Assembly: GCA_031772625.1 (NCBI GenBank)
Contig: CM062815.1
Span: forward strand, 119,730,989-119,794,988
DNA: 64,000 nt
Source of the DNA: Pinus tabuliformis
Taxonomy: Eukaryota; Streptophyta; Pinopsida; Pinales; Pinaceae
Reading direction: 5' to 3'
Shown: in pieces, positions 44,971-54,999 of the stretch
How the letters are laid out: every line of letters starts with the position of its first letter
Position numbering within the stretch: the first letter of the stretch is position 1
The notes under the pieces: generated by a model
What the model saw: only the letters and a program-made list of their open reading frames with translations
Told to the model about the DNA's origin: nothing
The model's database searches: none
Translations under genes and position numbers: made by a program

Positions 44971-45738
44971 TGTGCTGTAAGTGGAAGTTTTGGGTGATGG
45001 TGAAGTGATGGAACAATATGGGTGGATAGGTAAGGTGGAGATGGAGCTTGTGATGACTCAGGGGCAGAGAACCCGGATGGAGAAAGAGTGCACGAAGTGG
45101 TTGGTGGATAGAAGGATGGGATCAACGAAAGGTCAAAAAGATGAAGCTACGTGGGCAATGGAAGAGTTGGAAGGTGAACGAGCTGAACAGAGGTCGAGTA
45201 GGTGGCTTGAGGAGAGGTTAAGAAGAAGAAGAAGGAAGTAGAATGATATGGAGCAGTGTAAATAAAACAAATGACTTATGTCTTGCACCAAAAACGAGAA
45301 TTCATTAACCAGTGCTACCTGTGCTATTAAACCAATGAACAACGATGTAAATCATGAAGAAAAGTCGTGCATGGAATTGTAATGACGAAGTATGGCTCAA
45401 GAGCAAAATGCATGGAAGGATCCACGATTAAACCGACTGTGTTGCAGCTTGCATAAAAGTAGAAAAGACTGCGTTTTTTTTGGTGGTTGGTATAGACTAC
45501 ATCCCAATCCCTAAACAGAGATGGCAGTGGAGGCACTAACAACCTTTTCTTGGAGCTCCAGTGGATTACAAACCTCCTATCCTAATCTAAGCAGCTGAAA
45601 GTAATTTAACCATAAGCTAATCCTACTCAATCTTATTAAAGAAATCAAATCAGCAACCTGTGTTCTTTGAAATGCATATCAAAACAAGGAAACAAAATGC
45701 TGGAAAGAAAGGTAAATAACACTACAAGAAGAGGAGAT

Positions 45739-45777
45739 CTATTGCTCTCAGGTTGGGCCCTAACCTGAGAGCTATAG
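45739..45777 (-). other. R-region hairpin in E6 3' LTR
   Basis: GCTCTCAGGTT (45744-45754) pairs with AACCTGAGAGC (45762-45772), with four more pairs outside one mismatch and a 7-base loop. In element sense it starts 40-45 bases after AATAAA, so it would sit at both ends of the transcript. Kept in the other LTR. Confidence 0.7.
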
Positions 45778-46385
45778 CTCCCTTAAAAGCTCAGAATTAG
45801 ATCCAAATCTGCTTGCCTTTATTCATAATCAAAAGTCTAATGTCATGCCAAAACTGGCTTACAAAAACAAACACCGAGCTATGCTCAAAAATTACAATAT
45901 CAGTCCAAAAGTTCAAAAAGTTCCTAACAAAGGCTACGGCCTTCATATTTATACAAAATGAAGATCAAGCTGGCTTCCTCCATTCGTGGAGCTTGGCTGT
46001 CCAACTGAAAGTCAAACTGCTGTAAAACTGTTGATCTTGTAGAACGTGTTGGCTGCCTTTAAGCTTGGTGGGGAGAGCTATTAGAGCTCGGAGTTAAGGT
46101 GAAAATCATGAGGAGGGTCATCAAGACTGTGGACAACCTCCCTATGAACCCGCAATGTCACCTTTGTTGTCTCCTTGTCTCCTTTTGCGTGGTCTTTTGC
46201 TCTCTTTAATGCCAAGAACCTGAAATCATCATGTATTAGTCGCATAGATATAATGCCTGCCCTTCTTCCTACAAACAACACGAATATACTAAGTAATGAA
46301 TGCATAAGTGGTAAAATATGAATGGTTGAACAAGGTAAGTAGGCCAATATGAGCCCAAATTGTACCAAAAATTGGGGCTCATCAT

Positions 46386-46398
46386 CACCCCCCAGCTA
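46386..46398 (-). other. E6 polypurine tract
   Basis: Element-sense AGCTGGGGGGTGA next to the LTR start TGATGAG. Confidence 0.75.
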
Positions 46399-46423
46399 AA
46401 CTATTTGCTCATCCTTGAGCAAC

Positions 46424-47164
46424 TTAGTCCAAATCTTCATCCTTCATTGCTTTTACTGCTTCCCTTGCATCCCAAGGCTCTGTGGTAGTGTCTTCTTTGC
46501 TGATATGAAACCCTGCCTTCCTGTTCACCTCTTCCCATTGTTGACTGTCATCCTCCTCTGTATTGCCTTCAGTCAACCCTAGCAGTAGTGGTGGGCTGAG
46601 TTTAAGGCCAATCCAGCTGGCTTGGAGGCTTTGCATGGATTTCTTGTAAAGGTCTACCCTTGCCAAATCTTCCCTCATCCGAATTGGGGTATGGTACTCT
46701 CGGATTTTCAAGCTGTGAGCCAAGGTATTCCATCTGCGTGTACATGCTTGGGCAGCACTTTCTCCTAACAATCTTTCCATGTCTTCGAAATGAGCTATGG
46801 CTTGGGCCTGTTGGTCCATAAATCTCAAGGAAGCTGTGGGATCAGTAGCCAACTGTTGGTGGGCTGAGATGAGTGCAACTGAATCCTCTGGTTCTGCTCG
46901 AATGAACAGTGGCTCGCTCACTTCTCGGTTCATGACCGATTTTGCTTCAGCTGCTCTTTGATCCTCATGGTTTAACCATGAAGCGAACGCCATCAATTGC
47001 ATATCACCCAAGGAAATATTGGGATCCCAGGAGACTTCATTAGGCAAAGCCAAATTGTGGAGGTAGAATTCTGCTAATTTGGCTTTGTCTTCTGACGAAC
47101 TAGTACTGCATAATTCCGAAAATTGTTGTGGGTTTTGGATCTGAGAAATACCTCTTTGTGCCAA
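46424..47164 (-). CDS. E6 downstream protein D, 246 aa
   Basis: Complete-looking frame next to the 3' LTR. Predominantly helical composition, rich in Glu/Ala/Leu, with an acidic C-terminus; no zinc, transmembrane or catalytic motif noticed and no family recognised. In Athila elements this position holds the extra 3' ORF (often called env-like). Whether this is a separate protein or the end of a longer one cannot be told, as the neighbouring frame starts 21 bp away upstream in element sense. Confidence 0.55.
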   Translation of the reverse strand: MAQRGISQIQNPQQFSELCSTSSSEDKAKLAEFYLHNLALPNEVSWDPNISLGDMQLMAFASWLNHEDQRAAEAKSVMNREVSEPLFIRAEPEDSVALISAHQQLATDPTASLRFMDQQAQAIAHFEDMERLLGESAAQACTRRWNTLAHSLKIREYHTPIRMREDLARVDLYKKSMQSLQASWIGLKLSPPLLLGLTEGNTEEDDSQQWEEVNRKAGFHISKEDTTTEPWDAREAVKAMKDEDLD

Positions 47165-47185
47165 GGTATTTATTTGGAACTGCAG

Positions 47186-48544
47186 TCATTGATCTTTTAA
47201 GTACAATCCATAGGATTTTGCAGGTTGTCTGCACTGTATTGCCTCCATGGCCCAACTGGCCATGCAGGCCAATTGTGCATCCTTTTGCTGCAGCTGTTCT
47301 TTTAGAGCTTGCACTTCAATTTTTGTTTGTTGTTCTGCTTCCTGTAGAAGTGTCATTGGCTCTTCAAGACCGGTGGTCAGCTCCTTTTTGCCTTGTTGTT
47401 CTTTTGTGATGTCTTTGGAGGATGTTCCTGCCCCTGCCCTTAGTTCCTGTAGCTGCAATCTCAGCTTCTGATTTTCTTCCTGTAGAAGCACACATTGGCA
47501 ATTAGCCACATGTTTAGCCATGGTGAATTCACTCCTGACCTCCTTGAGTTTCTCTTGTAAAGGGCCTATGTCTGCCACACCCTTTGACTTGGCGATCTGC
47601 ATCCATGTGTGGGAACGGACTCTTTCTTCCTCTAATGCAAAAAATAAGGGTACAGTAAATTTCTGCGGTATGATTTTGCCCGCCTCTAAAAAGGTGTAGT
47701 ATGAGCTCAGACTAGGCTGAGGGCTGGGCTCTGGTATATGTACTTCTTCTGTCTCTTCAGGTGGCTCTACCTCACCCTCCTTTGGTGGTGATGAGGGTCC
47801 TTCTCCTTCCCTCTTCTCTGTTTCCTGTAGCCGAGCCAGAGTGTCCTGTAGAACATTTTCAGCTTCCTGTAGCCGAGTTTTTTCAGTCAACAGGTCTAAC
47901 CTTTCTTGCCACGTATTTTTCTTTGGACTCCCCTTCTCGTAGGTGACTGTGATCCTGGAGGGTGACTTTTCCTTGGGAGAAGCAGGGGTATCTTCGATGA
48001 CAATCAGGCTGCTGGACGGAGGCTGTGGCTTGCCCGTCTTTACCCTAACACTTCTTCGAGCTTTAAAGTATAGAGGGGTCTCCCTCTTCCTCTTTTCTTT
48101 TGGCTTAGGTGGCGTGTTGAGGCCAGCTAATACAGCTGCTGCCTCCCGTGCCAGAATATCCACCTTCTTCTCTTTGGGTTTCACCTTTTCGGGGCTTCCT
48201 GTAGAAGCCCCTGTTTTGGTAATTTTCGGGCTTCCTGTAGAAGACCCTTTTGCCAATTTCGGGCTTCCTGTAGAAGACCCTTTCTCTGTTTTCGGGCTTC
48301 CTGTAGAAGCCTGTTTCTGCTTTCCTGTAGACACGGGTGTCACCACCTTTGCTTGCTTAGCTGCATGGATTTTGCTTTTTGGTTTGGTTGCAGGTGCTGA
48401 CGAGGTACTTGGGCTGATGTGGACCACCTCAGCTTTGTCCATTCTGCTTTTCAACCTCTTTTCTCTTGCTGACAAGATGGGTGTGCCACCTTTTTCTTTG
48501 TCATCCATTTCCTCAGGCTTCTTCTTTTGTTCTTTCTTCTGCAC
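47186..48544 (-). CDS. E6 downstream protein C, 452 aa, repeats plus coiled coil
   Basis: Lys-rich start (KKEQKKKPEEMDDKEKG), then an array of STGSPK repeats (about residues 75-115), then a Glu/Gln/Leu-rich part with coiled-coil character (LDLLTEKTRLQEAENVLQDTLARLQETE and about residues 325-440). The STGS and LQE repeats are both spelled by the TTCTACAGGAAG DNA motif in two reading phases (see findings). No membrane segment or known domain. Role unknown; the family position is that of the Athila extra ORF. Confidence 0.6.
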   Translation of the reverse strand: MQKKEQKKKPEEMDDKEKGGTPILSAREKRLKSRMDKAEVVHISPSTSSAPATKPKSKIHAAKQAKVVTPVSTGKQKQASTGSPKTEKGSSTGSPKLAKGSSTGSPKITKTGASTGSPEKVKPKEKKVDILAREAAAVLAGLNTPPKPKEKRKRETPLYFKARRSVRVKTGKPQPPSSSLIVIEDTPASPKEKSPSRITVTYEKGSPKKNTWQERLDLLTEKTRLQEAENVLQDTLARLQETEKREGEGPSSPPKEGEVEPPEETEEVHIPEPSPQPSLSSYYTFLEAGKIIPQKFTVPLFFALEEERVRSHTWMQIAKSKGVADIGPLQEKLKEVRSEFTMAKHVANCQCVLLQEENQKLRLQLQELRAGAGTSSKDITKEQQGKKELTTGLEEPMTLLQEAEQQTKIEVQALKEQLQQKDAQLACMASWAMEAIQCRQPAKSYGLYLKDQ

Positions 48545-48559
48545 TGTGGTCGGGGTCTT

Positions 48560-48979
48560 CTAGCCTTTTTCTCTCTTTCCCTCGGCCACTGCTTCTTGTT
48601 CCTCACTGCTGGAGGAACCCGTTTCTTCAATCAACATTTTTATGTCTCCATCTCTTGTCAAATTCCGGAATGATTCCCATGAGAGGGGAACCTTATATGA
48701 ATGAAGCGCATCCTCCACAAGAAGTTTGATCAACCCATGGTGGGCTATCTGATCTGGTATGCCCTCTTTTAGCTTTGTGGCACACTCAATTAGAGACTGC
48801 AACAGGAAATAAGGAATGCTCAGTTTTTGTTCTACAGGAAGATCAATCCGGTGCCTCAATTCAGTGAGCAACCAAAAGTGATATGCATACACGATGCTAA
48901 AACGGCCTTCATAGGTTATATACTTCATGATTTGCAGGCTGACTTCATTCCATGGTGGCAGCAAGCTGGTTCTTCGCAC
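48560..48979 (-). CDS. E6 downstream protein B, 139 aa
   Basis: Reads PPWNEVSLQIMKYITYEGRFSIVYAYHFWLLTELRHRIDLPVEQKLSIPYFLLQSLIE, aromatic-rich and helical. The style resembles the extra ORF of Athila and related putative plant transposon proteins, but I cannot place it in a family with confidence. Probably continuous in function with the frame at 49022-49330. Confidence 0.5.
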   Translation of the reverse strand: MRRTSLLPPWNEVSLQIMKYITYEGRFSIVYAYHFWLLTELRHRIDLPVEQKLSIPYFLLQSLIECATKLKEGIPDQIAHHGLIKLLVEDALHSYKVPLSWESFRNLTRDGDIKMLIEETGSSSSEEQEAVAEGKREKG

Positions 48980-49021
48980 CCCATTTTTGTCCTCCGAAAA
49001 TTCCTCCTCAGGTGGAAAGAA

Positions 49022-49330
49022 TTATTTCTTGGCTTGCTGGCTCAACTTTCTTTCTTCCTTATCCCATGGCAAACCCATCGGAAGTTCAGTAATCCGACTG
49101 ATATATTGCGGGGTGAGCTTGAGGCTTAGACCTCTGAAGTTCACTTTGGCCAGTGTCTTGGATTTCGGCTTCAGAGCCTGCAAAAATTCTTCTGCCACTT
49201 CATCATCGTACCCCTGCAATTTGTCACAAAAAGATATCCATTGAACCCGTGTGAAGAGCTCTACCACTTCCTGGTTTTCCCTTAATTTGGTTGAATCAGT
49301 GGGTTCTCGTCTTATAAACCCACCCGGCAT
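49022..49330 (-). CDS. E6 downstream protein A, 102 aa
   Basis: First frame after pol and a 2-kb spacer: VELFTRVQWISFCDKLQGYDDEVAEEFLQALKPKSKTLAKVNFRGLSLKLTPQYISRITELP. The W..F...L..Y.D....EF pattern resembles the N-terminal part of Athila-type extra ORFs (F..R.V..F...L.GY) and of plant transposon-like proteins. Tentative. Confidence 0.5.
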   Translation of the reverse strand: MPGGFIRREPTDSTKLRENQEVVELFTRVQWISFCDKLQGYDDEVAEEFLQALKPKSKTLAKVNFRGLSLKLTPQYISRITELPMGLPWDKEERKLSQQAKK

Positions 49331-49640
49331 GATAAAACAGTTTTCTTAACCAGAGGTGGTGATTGTGGAAGAGATTTTGGTTTACTGAGACAGAGCGTAG
49401 AATGTCATGCACATAACCCACAAAACTTATCCCTGAGGAACTTAACACAGTTTAATTACTCGACATCCTGTAGAATGACAGTATAGGCACAGCAGACAAC
49501 AATTTCACCGTTTTTCTATGACCAGACTGTGGACGACAATTCTGCCACCTTTAATAACCAGTTGCATGAAGAGTTCAGGGTTACCTCTTTAATTGGCCAC
49601 CTTTTTACGTGAGGCACCCGCTTTCCGGTAGAAAACTGTG

Positions 49641-49708
49641 TTCCTGTAGGATGACAGCGTTCCTGTAGAATGCAGCGTTCCTGTAGAATGACAGCGTTCC
49701 TGTAGAAT
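49641..49708 (-). repeat. TTCCTGTAGAA short tandem repeats, E6 spacer
   Basis: Four units of about 18-20 bp (TTCCTGTAGAATGACAGCG and variants). Isolated copy at 49466. Confidence 0.8.
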
Positions 49709-50768
49709 GCAGCGCGCGATTTTCGGGAGAGACTGCAGTCGGTCTGCGCCTTGGGTGTGCTTCTCAATCGCTCTGATAGCCAAAGGCTCGGCGTATCACA
49801 CTGCAGAAGGATCAAGATAGCCGCTCGAGTTCAAACCGGTGGTTGATAAATGCATGAATGCAATCTAGCCGATTAGATTTTGAATTCGGCGGAATCCGTG
49901 GCGCGGGGGTGAGTTGTCCCCGCCGGACCGTTGGGTGACGTCACCCCATCATTCAACTGCGCATTCACTTGCTGCCGCATCAATTCCCGCAGATCTGCCG
50001 CCGCCTCTTCGGTTAAACTCGGTTTTTTCGACGGGATTGCTCTCACGTGCGTACTGCTATTCTTTTTGTCATGGCCGCCACCCTCTCATCCAACTAGACC
50101 ATTAACTGGCCGACGTGGCCGGCCAAATGGCCATACGGCCGCTCAACCCATTCACCTTTACACTTAGCAATCAATCAAAGTAACATTCATGCAGTCTGAT
50201 GGAAGGAAGGGTCGAGACACTTACCTGCGCGGCTGCACACGCTGTTTCGGCTCTTTGGACGCTGATGAGTCGATTTACCTGCTGCTGGCGAACTTACACA
50301 GGCCCGGAGGTCCATGTTCACAAGCTGCCGTCGATGGATGGGATGCTTCAGTTGCATGCACCCACGTTTCATTGCATATGGCCTGCGCTGTGAATGGTAT
50401 CCACTCTAGCAGGCTTAACTGTTACAGGACTCCCGCGGGATGTCTTGGAACCGTTTTTCCTCCTTGGGTGCATGCTGCACGACGATGGATGGCCTCACGA
50501 TCATGCTCCCGGAGCTTCTGGCTGACAGTGATGAATATGGTGTGAGATCTCTAGCGCTTTTTCCATTTACAATTTGCTTTTCCTCGAGACTCATCGATCT
50601 GCTTTGCTGGTGCAGGTAAATTTGTTGCATGTCGACAAGGATGGTGGAACAAGATAACAGCAATGTGCATGGTTGACAACAGTGGCATGCATGCGTCCAA
50701 ACCGATCCTTAGCCGTTAGATATCCTCACGAAATGAATTCTGGCCCGTTCTGAGCTTCTATAGGAAGC

Positions 50769-50903
50769 TTCTTGTAGAAATACAGCGCTTCCTGTAGAAA
50801 GGATGCGTTCCTGTAGAGAGTCTGCACCTTCCTGTAGAAGATCTGCATCTTCCTGTAGAAACTCTGCATTTTCCTGTAGAAAATCTGCGTTTTCCTGTAG
50901 AAG
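50769..50903 (-). repeat. TTCCTGTAGAA 21-bp tandem repeats, E6 spacer
   Basis: About seven units of roughly 21 bp, core CTTCCTGTAGAA followed by NNTCTGC. Same core as at 49641-49708 and in the ORF at 47186-48544. Confidence 0.82.
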
Positions 50904-51099
50904 ACTCAAGCTGTAATAAAATTGCACATACCTTGGAGAAAATGAGGATTCTTGGAGGAGGTGCTGGTGAGGTGTCCTGCCTGCATGATGAGGACCCTTG
51001 GCTTTGAGTTGAGAGGCTTCCTCTCCTCCATAGAACACCTGCATGCAATTTTACATAATGAATCTGCTGACCTTGTTTTTCTTTTGTTTTTTTTCTTTT

Positions 51100-51305
51100 T
51101 TCTTTTTTTTTGAAAGATAACAGGGGCGCCTCATTGAGGTTTTCACCCTTGCCATCTGCCTTAAGCGCCTCAAAGAGGTTTTCACTCAAGGATCTTTTCC
51201 CAATCTCTTTTTTTTTTTTTTGAAAAGACAATAGGGGCGCCTCAATGAGGTTTTCACCCCTACCACCTGCCTTGGGCGCCTCAGAAAGGTTTTCACCCAA
51301 GGATC
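51100..51305 (-). repeat. Four-copy GGCGCCTCA/GAGGTTTTCACCC repeat, E6
   Basis: Two nested levels: a half unit GGCGCCTCANNGAGGTTTTC four times (starting near 51126, 51169, 51236, 51279), arranged as two copies of about 110 bp separated by poly-T runs. In element sense it would read GENL.EAP in one phase. Confidence 0.75.
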
Positions 51306-51338
51306 TTTATTATTATTTTATTTTATTTTTTAGATTCT

Positions 51339-51890
51339 TCAGGGTATGCCCAAAGCAGAGGCAGAACCCTTCTCTATGACCAATACTGCCTTCTCCATAG
51401 TTTTGATGAACTCTTGTCTTGAGGGAGGCTTCCTGTAGATCTTCAATCGATGCCCATTGACAAGCATGGGGATGGCTTCCTCATCAATGGTCCGAATAAG
51501 CACAGATCCATTGTCATGACATTTTTCCACTGAATATGGCCCTAGCCATCTGGTTCTCAGCTTCCCCTTGAAATCTTTGTATCTGGAGTCATACAACAAA
51601 GCCCAATCTCCCGGCTGAAATTGCTTGTCATGGAGATGTTGGTCATGCCACACCTTTCTCTGAAGTTGAACCACTTCTGAGTGAAGGAGGGCCTGCATTC
51701 GGTGCTCATCCAGGCCATTCAGCTGCAATAGCCTTTCTTGTTGTGCATGGCTGAGATCTAGGTCCAGTTGAGCTGCCATCCTTAAAGTGTTGTATTCAAA
51801 CTCAATGGACAGCAAAGCTTTCTTCCCGTAGACCAGCTCATAAGGTGTGAAGCCGGTGGTGAGTGGTGTTGTAAGCCCATGTGGCTTCAA
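51339..51890 (-). CDS. E6 integrase C-terminal part
   Basis: 183-codon frame: LTTGFTPYELVYGKKALLSIEFEYNTLRMA, a helical stretch with QLQRKVWHDQHLHDKQFQPGDWALLYDSRYKDFKGKLRTRWLGPYSVEKCHDNGSVLI, the GPY-type C-terminal module of gypsy integrases. Continues the integrase core encoded at the end of the upstream frame, with which it overlaps. Confidence 0.78.
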   Translation of the reverse strand: MKPHGLTTPLTTGFTPYELVYGKKALLSIEFEYNTLRMAAQLDLDLSHAQQERLLQLNGLDEHRMQALLHSEVVQLQRKVWHDQHLHDKQFQPGDWALLYDSRYKDFKGKLRTRWLGPYSVEKCHDNGSVLIRTIDEEAIPMLVNGHRLKIYRKPPSRQEFIKTMEKAVLVIEKGSASALGIP

Positions 51891-54800
51891 CCAGGCGATC
51901 TGCCCAGTCCTTTCTGCTGTTGCTCACCACCTTAGTCAAGATCCCTTCTAATGCTCTATTGGTGACTTCCACCTGCCCATTTGCTTGAGGGTGATAGGGG
52001 GTGGAAGTCCTATGCTTGATCTTGTGACGAGCTAGTAGATCTTCAACCAGGTTGGAGGTGAACTGGCTCCCTTGATCGGTGACCAGCTCTCTTGGATAGC
52101 CAAACTTATAGAAGATGTTTTCTCTTAGGAACTCAGCCACCTTTTCTTCTGTTGCTGCTTTGATTGCTTTGGTCTCTGCCCACTTTGTCAGGTAGTCAGT
52201 GCACACAATGATGTAAGACCTTTGCCTCGAAGGAGGGTTGATTGGGCCCACAAAGTCCATACCCCACTTCTCAAATGGCTCAAGAGTCACCTGAGGTTGG
52301 AGAGGCATCTCATCCCTTTGGGTCGGTTTCCCCATTCTTTGGCATTGGTCACACTGGCTGACATATCTTCTGACATCTTGATGAAGTGTGGGCCAATAGT
52401 AGCCTGCCTGCAGGATTTTGAAGGCAGTTCTCTTTGCTGCAAAATGTCCTCCACAAGGCCCATCATGACAAGTGAGGAGGATATCAAAGACTTCCTCCTC
52501 CCTTACACAACGCCTTAGGATCTGATCGGGGCCAAGCTTGAACAGATTGCCTCTGATCCAAGTAAATGAGGCACTTTTTCTGATGATTATGATCTTCTCT
52601 CTGGAAGATAGGTGCGGAGGGAACTGTGCTGAAACAAGGTAGTTTGCTATATCATCAAACCATGGAGAGAGTACTGAAATAGCAAACAGATGTTCATCGG
52701 GCATCTGGTCATCCACCGTTCCATCCTCATCTGCAGACAAATCCAATCTAGATAAAAAGTCAGCAACAACATTTTCTCTACCTGGTTTGTCAACAATGGT
52801 CAAATCAAACTGCTGCAATAAAAGTAACCATCTAATAATACGAGCATTCACATCTGGTTTATTCATTAAATATCTAATTGCAGCATGGTCTGTATGTACA
52901 AAGGTTTGATAGCCAGTAATATAATGTCGGAACTTGTTCAGTGCATGGACCACAGCCAAGAATTCTTTCTCGGTTACAGTGTAATTCAGCTCAGCTTTGG
53001 ACAAGTTTTTGCTAACAAAGTAAATGGCATATGGAAGTTTTTGCTCAACTTGTCCTAAAGCTGCACCTATGGCTTTGTTCGAGGCATCAGTGTGGATGTG
53101 GAAAGGTAGGGCCCAGTTTGGACCTCTCAGGATTGGGGCTGACACCAACTTGTCCTTCAATTCATTTAAAGCCCTCTGACAATCGTCAGTCCATTTAAAC
53201 TCCACATCTTTTGCCAACAGGCCAAACAATGGCGAGGCTAGCTTGCTGAAATCTTTAATGAATCTTCGATAGTATCCTGCTAATCCCAAGAAACTCCGAA
53301 CATCCCTTACCTTTTGAGGAGGTGGAACCTTCTTGATGAGAGCAATTTTGTTAGGATCCACTTGCAACCCTTGGCAAGAAATGGTATGGCCTAGCACGGT
53401 CCCTTCAGTCATTAGGAATTCACATTTTTCAGGACTAAGGGACAAGTTCATCTCGATGCATTTGGTTAGGACTTTTCCCAGATTGGACAATGCTTCCTGG
53501 AAGTTGACCCCATAAGGAGTAAAGTCATCCATATAGATTTCCACTGCATCATGGACCAGCTCCGAGAAGATGCTTAAGACAGCTCTCTGGAAAGTAGCAG
53601 GAGCATTGCATAGCCCAAAGGGAAGGACTCGGTAGGCAAAGGTGCCCCAAGGACAAGTGAAGGTGGTCTTATCTTGGTCTTCCGGGCTGATTTGGATTTG
53701 GTTGTACCTGCTAAACCCATCCAGGAAAGAGAAGAACTTTTTTCCTGCCAGTCCATCCAACACTTGATCTATGAAAGGTAGAGGGAAATGGTCTTTCTTG
53801 GTAGCTTTGTTCAGTTCTCGGTAGTCCACACAGATTCTCCATTTCCCATTTTTCTTGGGAACCAACACCAGAGGGGACACCCATTCACTATATGAGATGG
53901 GGTAGATGAATCCGGCATCCAACAGTTTTTGCAATTCTTCCTTGACAATGTCCTTAAGGGCTGGATTCATTCTCCTCTGGGGTTGCCTAACCGGCTTACA
54001 ATCCTCTTTGATGTATATGTGATGGGTACAAACCGAAGGATGGACTCCTTTCATCTCCTTATAGCTCCAAGCAAAAGCATCTAGGTGACTGGCCAACAGG
54101 CTACACAGCTCCTTTTCCTGGGAAGGAGATAGGGAGGAGTTGATCTTCAACGTTCTCTCGGGGCCGAACTCCACATTCTTGACTCTGGGAGTGAGAGGGC
54201 TGGTTGTACAAAGATCCACTAAGGTGCTAGCTTGGGCATCCTCCACCAATTTCTCTAAGGATAGTGCACTGGAAGGTGGATTCTGGATCAAGGTCTCAAT
54301 CAAGTCATCCTCGGTTGGGGGGTCTCTTCTAGTGGTCTCTAAGGTGCACAGAGGTGCTGAGTACACCTCGTCTTCCTCTCCTTCCTCTAACCAGAGTGGT
54401 AAGTCATGCTCTAAGGAGGGTTGGGCAGGAGGGTATAGGACTAGCTTTTTGGACATAGGACCATTTTTGATGGTCATATTTCCTGCACGGCAACTTATGT
54501 AAGCATCTGCAGTGGCTAACCAAGGCCTTCCCAAAATGAGAGGATATCCAGTAAGCTTTGCCTTGGGTTGCAGAACCAAGAAATCTACAGGGTATTCCCA
54601 AGAGTCGATAGAGACCAAGACATCCTCCACAATCCCTTCGGGAGTCACAGTGGAGCGATCTGCTAATTGCAGTACTGTCGAGGTCTTCCTCAAGGAACCC
54701 TGAAGATTGAGTTTGAGCATGGTATCCCTGGTCATCACATTAATGGCAGCCCCCAGATCGATCAAGGTGTGAGGTATGATGGTGCCATTGATGTGGACAT

Positions 54801-54999
54801 CTACTACAGGACTTCCAGGATCTAGGTACTTTGGGCAGATGACTTGTCCTAACATAAGGTCAGACAGTTGTCCTATGACATTGATGGTTGAAGCATCTTT
54901 CTTCCGCCTGCCTGGGTGTTTGAAACACTTTTCCTTAACCAGTTTGTTGTATATTGGCACATCCTTGATGGCTTGGAGAAGTGGTATTTTTACACACAA
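51838..54999 (-). CDS. E6 pol: protease, RT, RNase H, integrase
   Basis: 1053-codon frame. Protease about residues 60-165 (NG..IPHTLIDLGAAINVMT; LILGRPWLATADAYISCR), acidic linker, RT about 300-580 (VDYRELNKATKKDHFPLPF, FLDGFSRYNQIQ, LPFGLCNAPATFQR, YMDDF near 489-493, GLAGYYRRFIKDFSKLA), RNase H about 630-750 (HIHTDASNKAIGAAL, YTVTEKEFLAVVHAL, HTDHAAIRYL, VADFLSRL), then integrase with zinc region ([16 protein letters not shown]...CDQCQRM) and core (KWGMDFVGP, VTDQGSQF, PYHPQANGQVEVTNRALEGILTK). Athila-like in style and nearly the same as E1. Converts RNA to DNA and inserts it, by family role. Long and open; looks whole apart from its join with the next frame. Confidence 0.9.
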   Translation of the reverse strand: MCVKIPLLQAIKDVPIYNKLVKEKCFKHPGRRKKDASTINVIGQLSDLMLGQVICPKYLDPGSPVVDVHINGTIIPHTLIDLGAAINVMTRDTMLKLNLQGSLRKTSTVLQLADRSTVTPEGIVEDVLVSIDSWEYPVDFLVLQPKAKLTGYPLILGRPWLATADAYISCRAGNMTIKNGPMSKKLVLYPPAQPSLEHDLPLWLEEGEEDEVYSAPLCTLETTRRDPPTEDDLIETLIQNPPSSALSLEKLVEDAQASTLVDLCTTSPLTPRVKNVEFGPERTLKINSSLSPSQEKELCSLLASHLDAFAWSYKEMKGVHPSVCTHHIYIKEDCKPVRQPQRRMNPALKDIVKEELQKLLDAGFIYPISYSEWVSPLVLVPKKNGKWRICVDYRELNKATKKDHFPLPFIDQVLDGLAGKKFFSFLDGFSRYNQIQISPEDQDKTTFTCPWGTFAYRVLPFGLCNAPATFQRAVLSIFSELVHDAVEIYMDDFTPYGVNFQEALSNLGKVLTKCIEMNLSLSPEKCEFLMTEGTVLGHTISCQGLQVDPNKIALIKKVPPPQKVRDVRSFLGLAGYYRRFIKDFSKLASPLFGLLAKDVEFKWTDDCQRALNELKDKLVSAPILRGPNWALPFHIHTDASNKAIGAALGQVEQKLPYAIYFVSKNLSKAELNYTVTEKEFLAVVHALNKFRHYITGYQTFVHTDHAAIRYLMNKPDVNARIIRWLLLLQQFDLTIVDKPGRENVVADFLSRLDLSADEDGTVDDQMPDEHLFAISVLSPWFDDIANYLVSAQFPPHLSSREKIIIIRKSASFTWIRGNLFKLGPDQILRRCVREEEVFDILLTCHDGPCGGHFAAKRTAFKILQAGYYWPTLHQDVRRYVSQCDQCQRMGKPTQRDEMPLQPQVTLEPFEKWGMDFVGPINPPSRQRSYIIVCTDYLTKWAETKAIKAATEEKVAEFLRENIFYKFGYPRELVTDQGSQFTSNLVEDLLARHKIKHRTSTPYHPQANGQVEVTNRALEGILTKVVSNSRKDWADRLVEATWAYNTTHHRLHTL

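Larger units (their letters stand above)
44283..46385 (-). repeat. E6 3' LTR
   Basis: Carries TATAAATA in element sense (45946-45953), AATAAA (45818-45823), a strong hairpin (45739-45777) and the TTCTACAGGA cluster (44897-44970). Near-identical to the other LTR. Confidence 0.94.
49331..51338 (-). other. E6 spacer between pol and downstream frames
   Basis: About 2 kb, no supported gene. Holds three motif clusters: TTCCTGTAGAATG units at 49641-49708, seven 21-bp TTCCTGTAGAA units at 50769-50903, and four GGCGCCTCA units at 51124-51303. Poly-T and poly-A runs near 51080-51115 and 51205-51225. Confidence 0.6.

Noticed and set aside
45133-45342. Small frames in the E6 LTR, repeated at 57757-58177
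   Set aside because: They occur twice only because the LTR does, differ freely between copies, and resemble no protein.
47943-48563. 206-aa frame on the + strand
   Set aside because: Lies fully antisense to the 452-aa E6 frame and reads as its complement (repeated GLPVE from the same DNA word). Not an independent gene.
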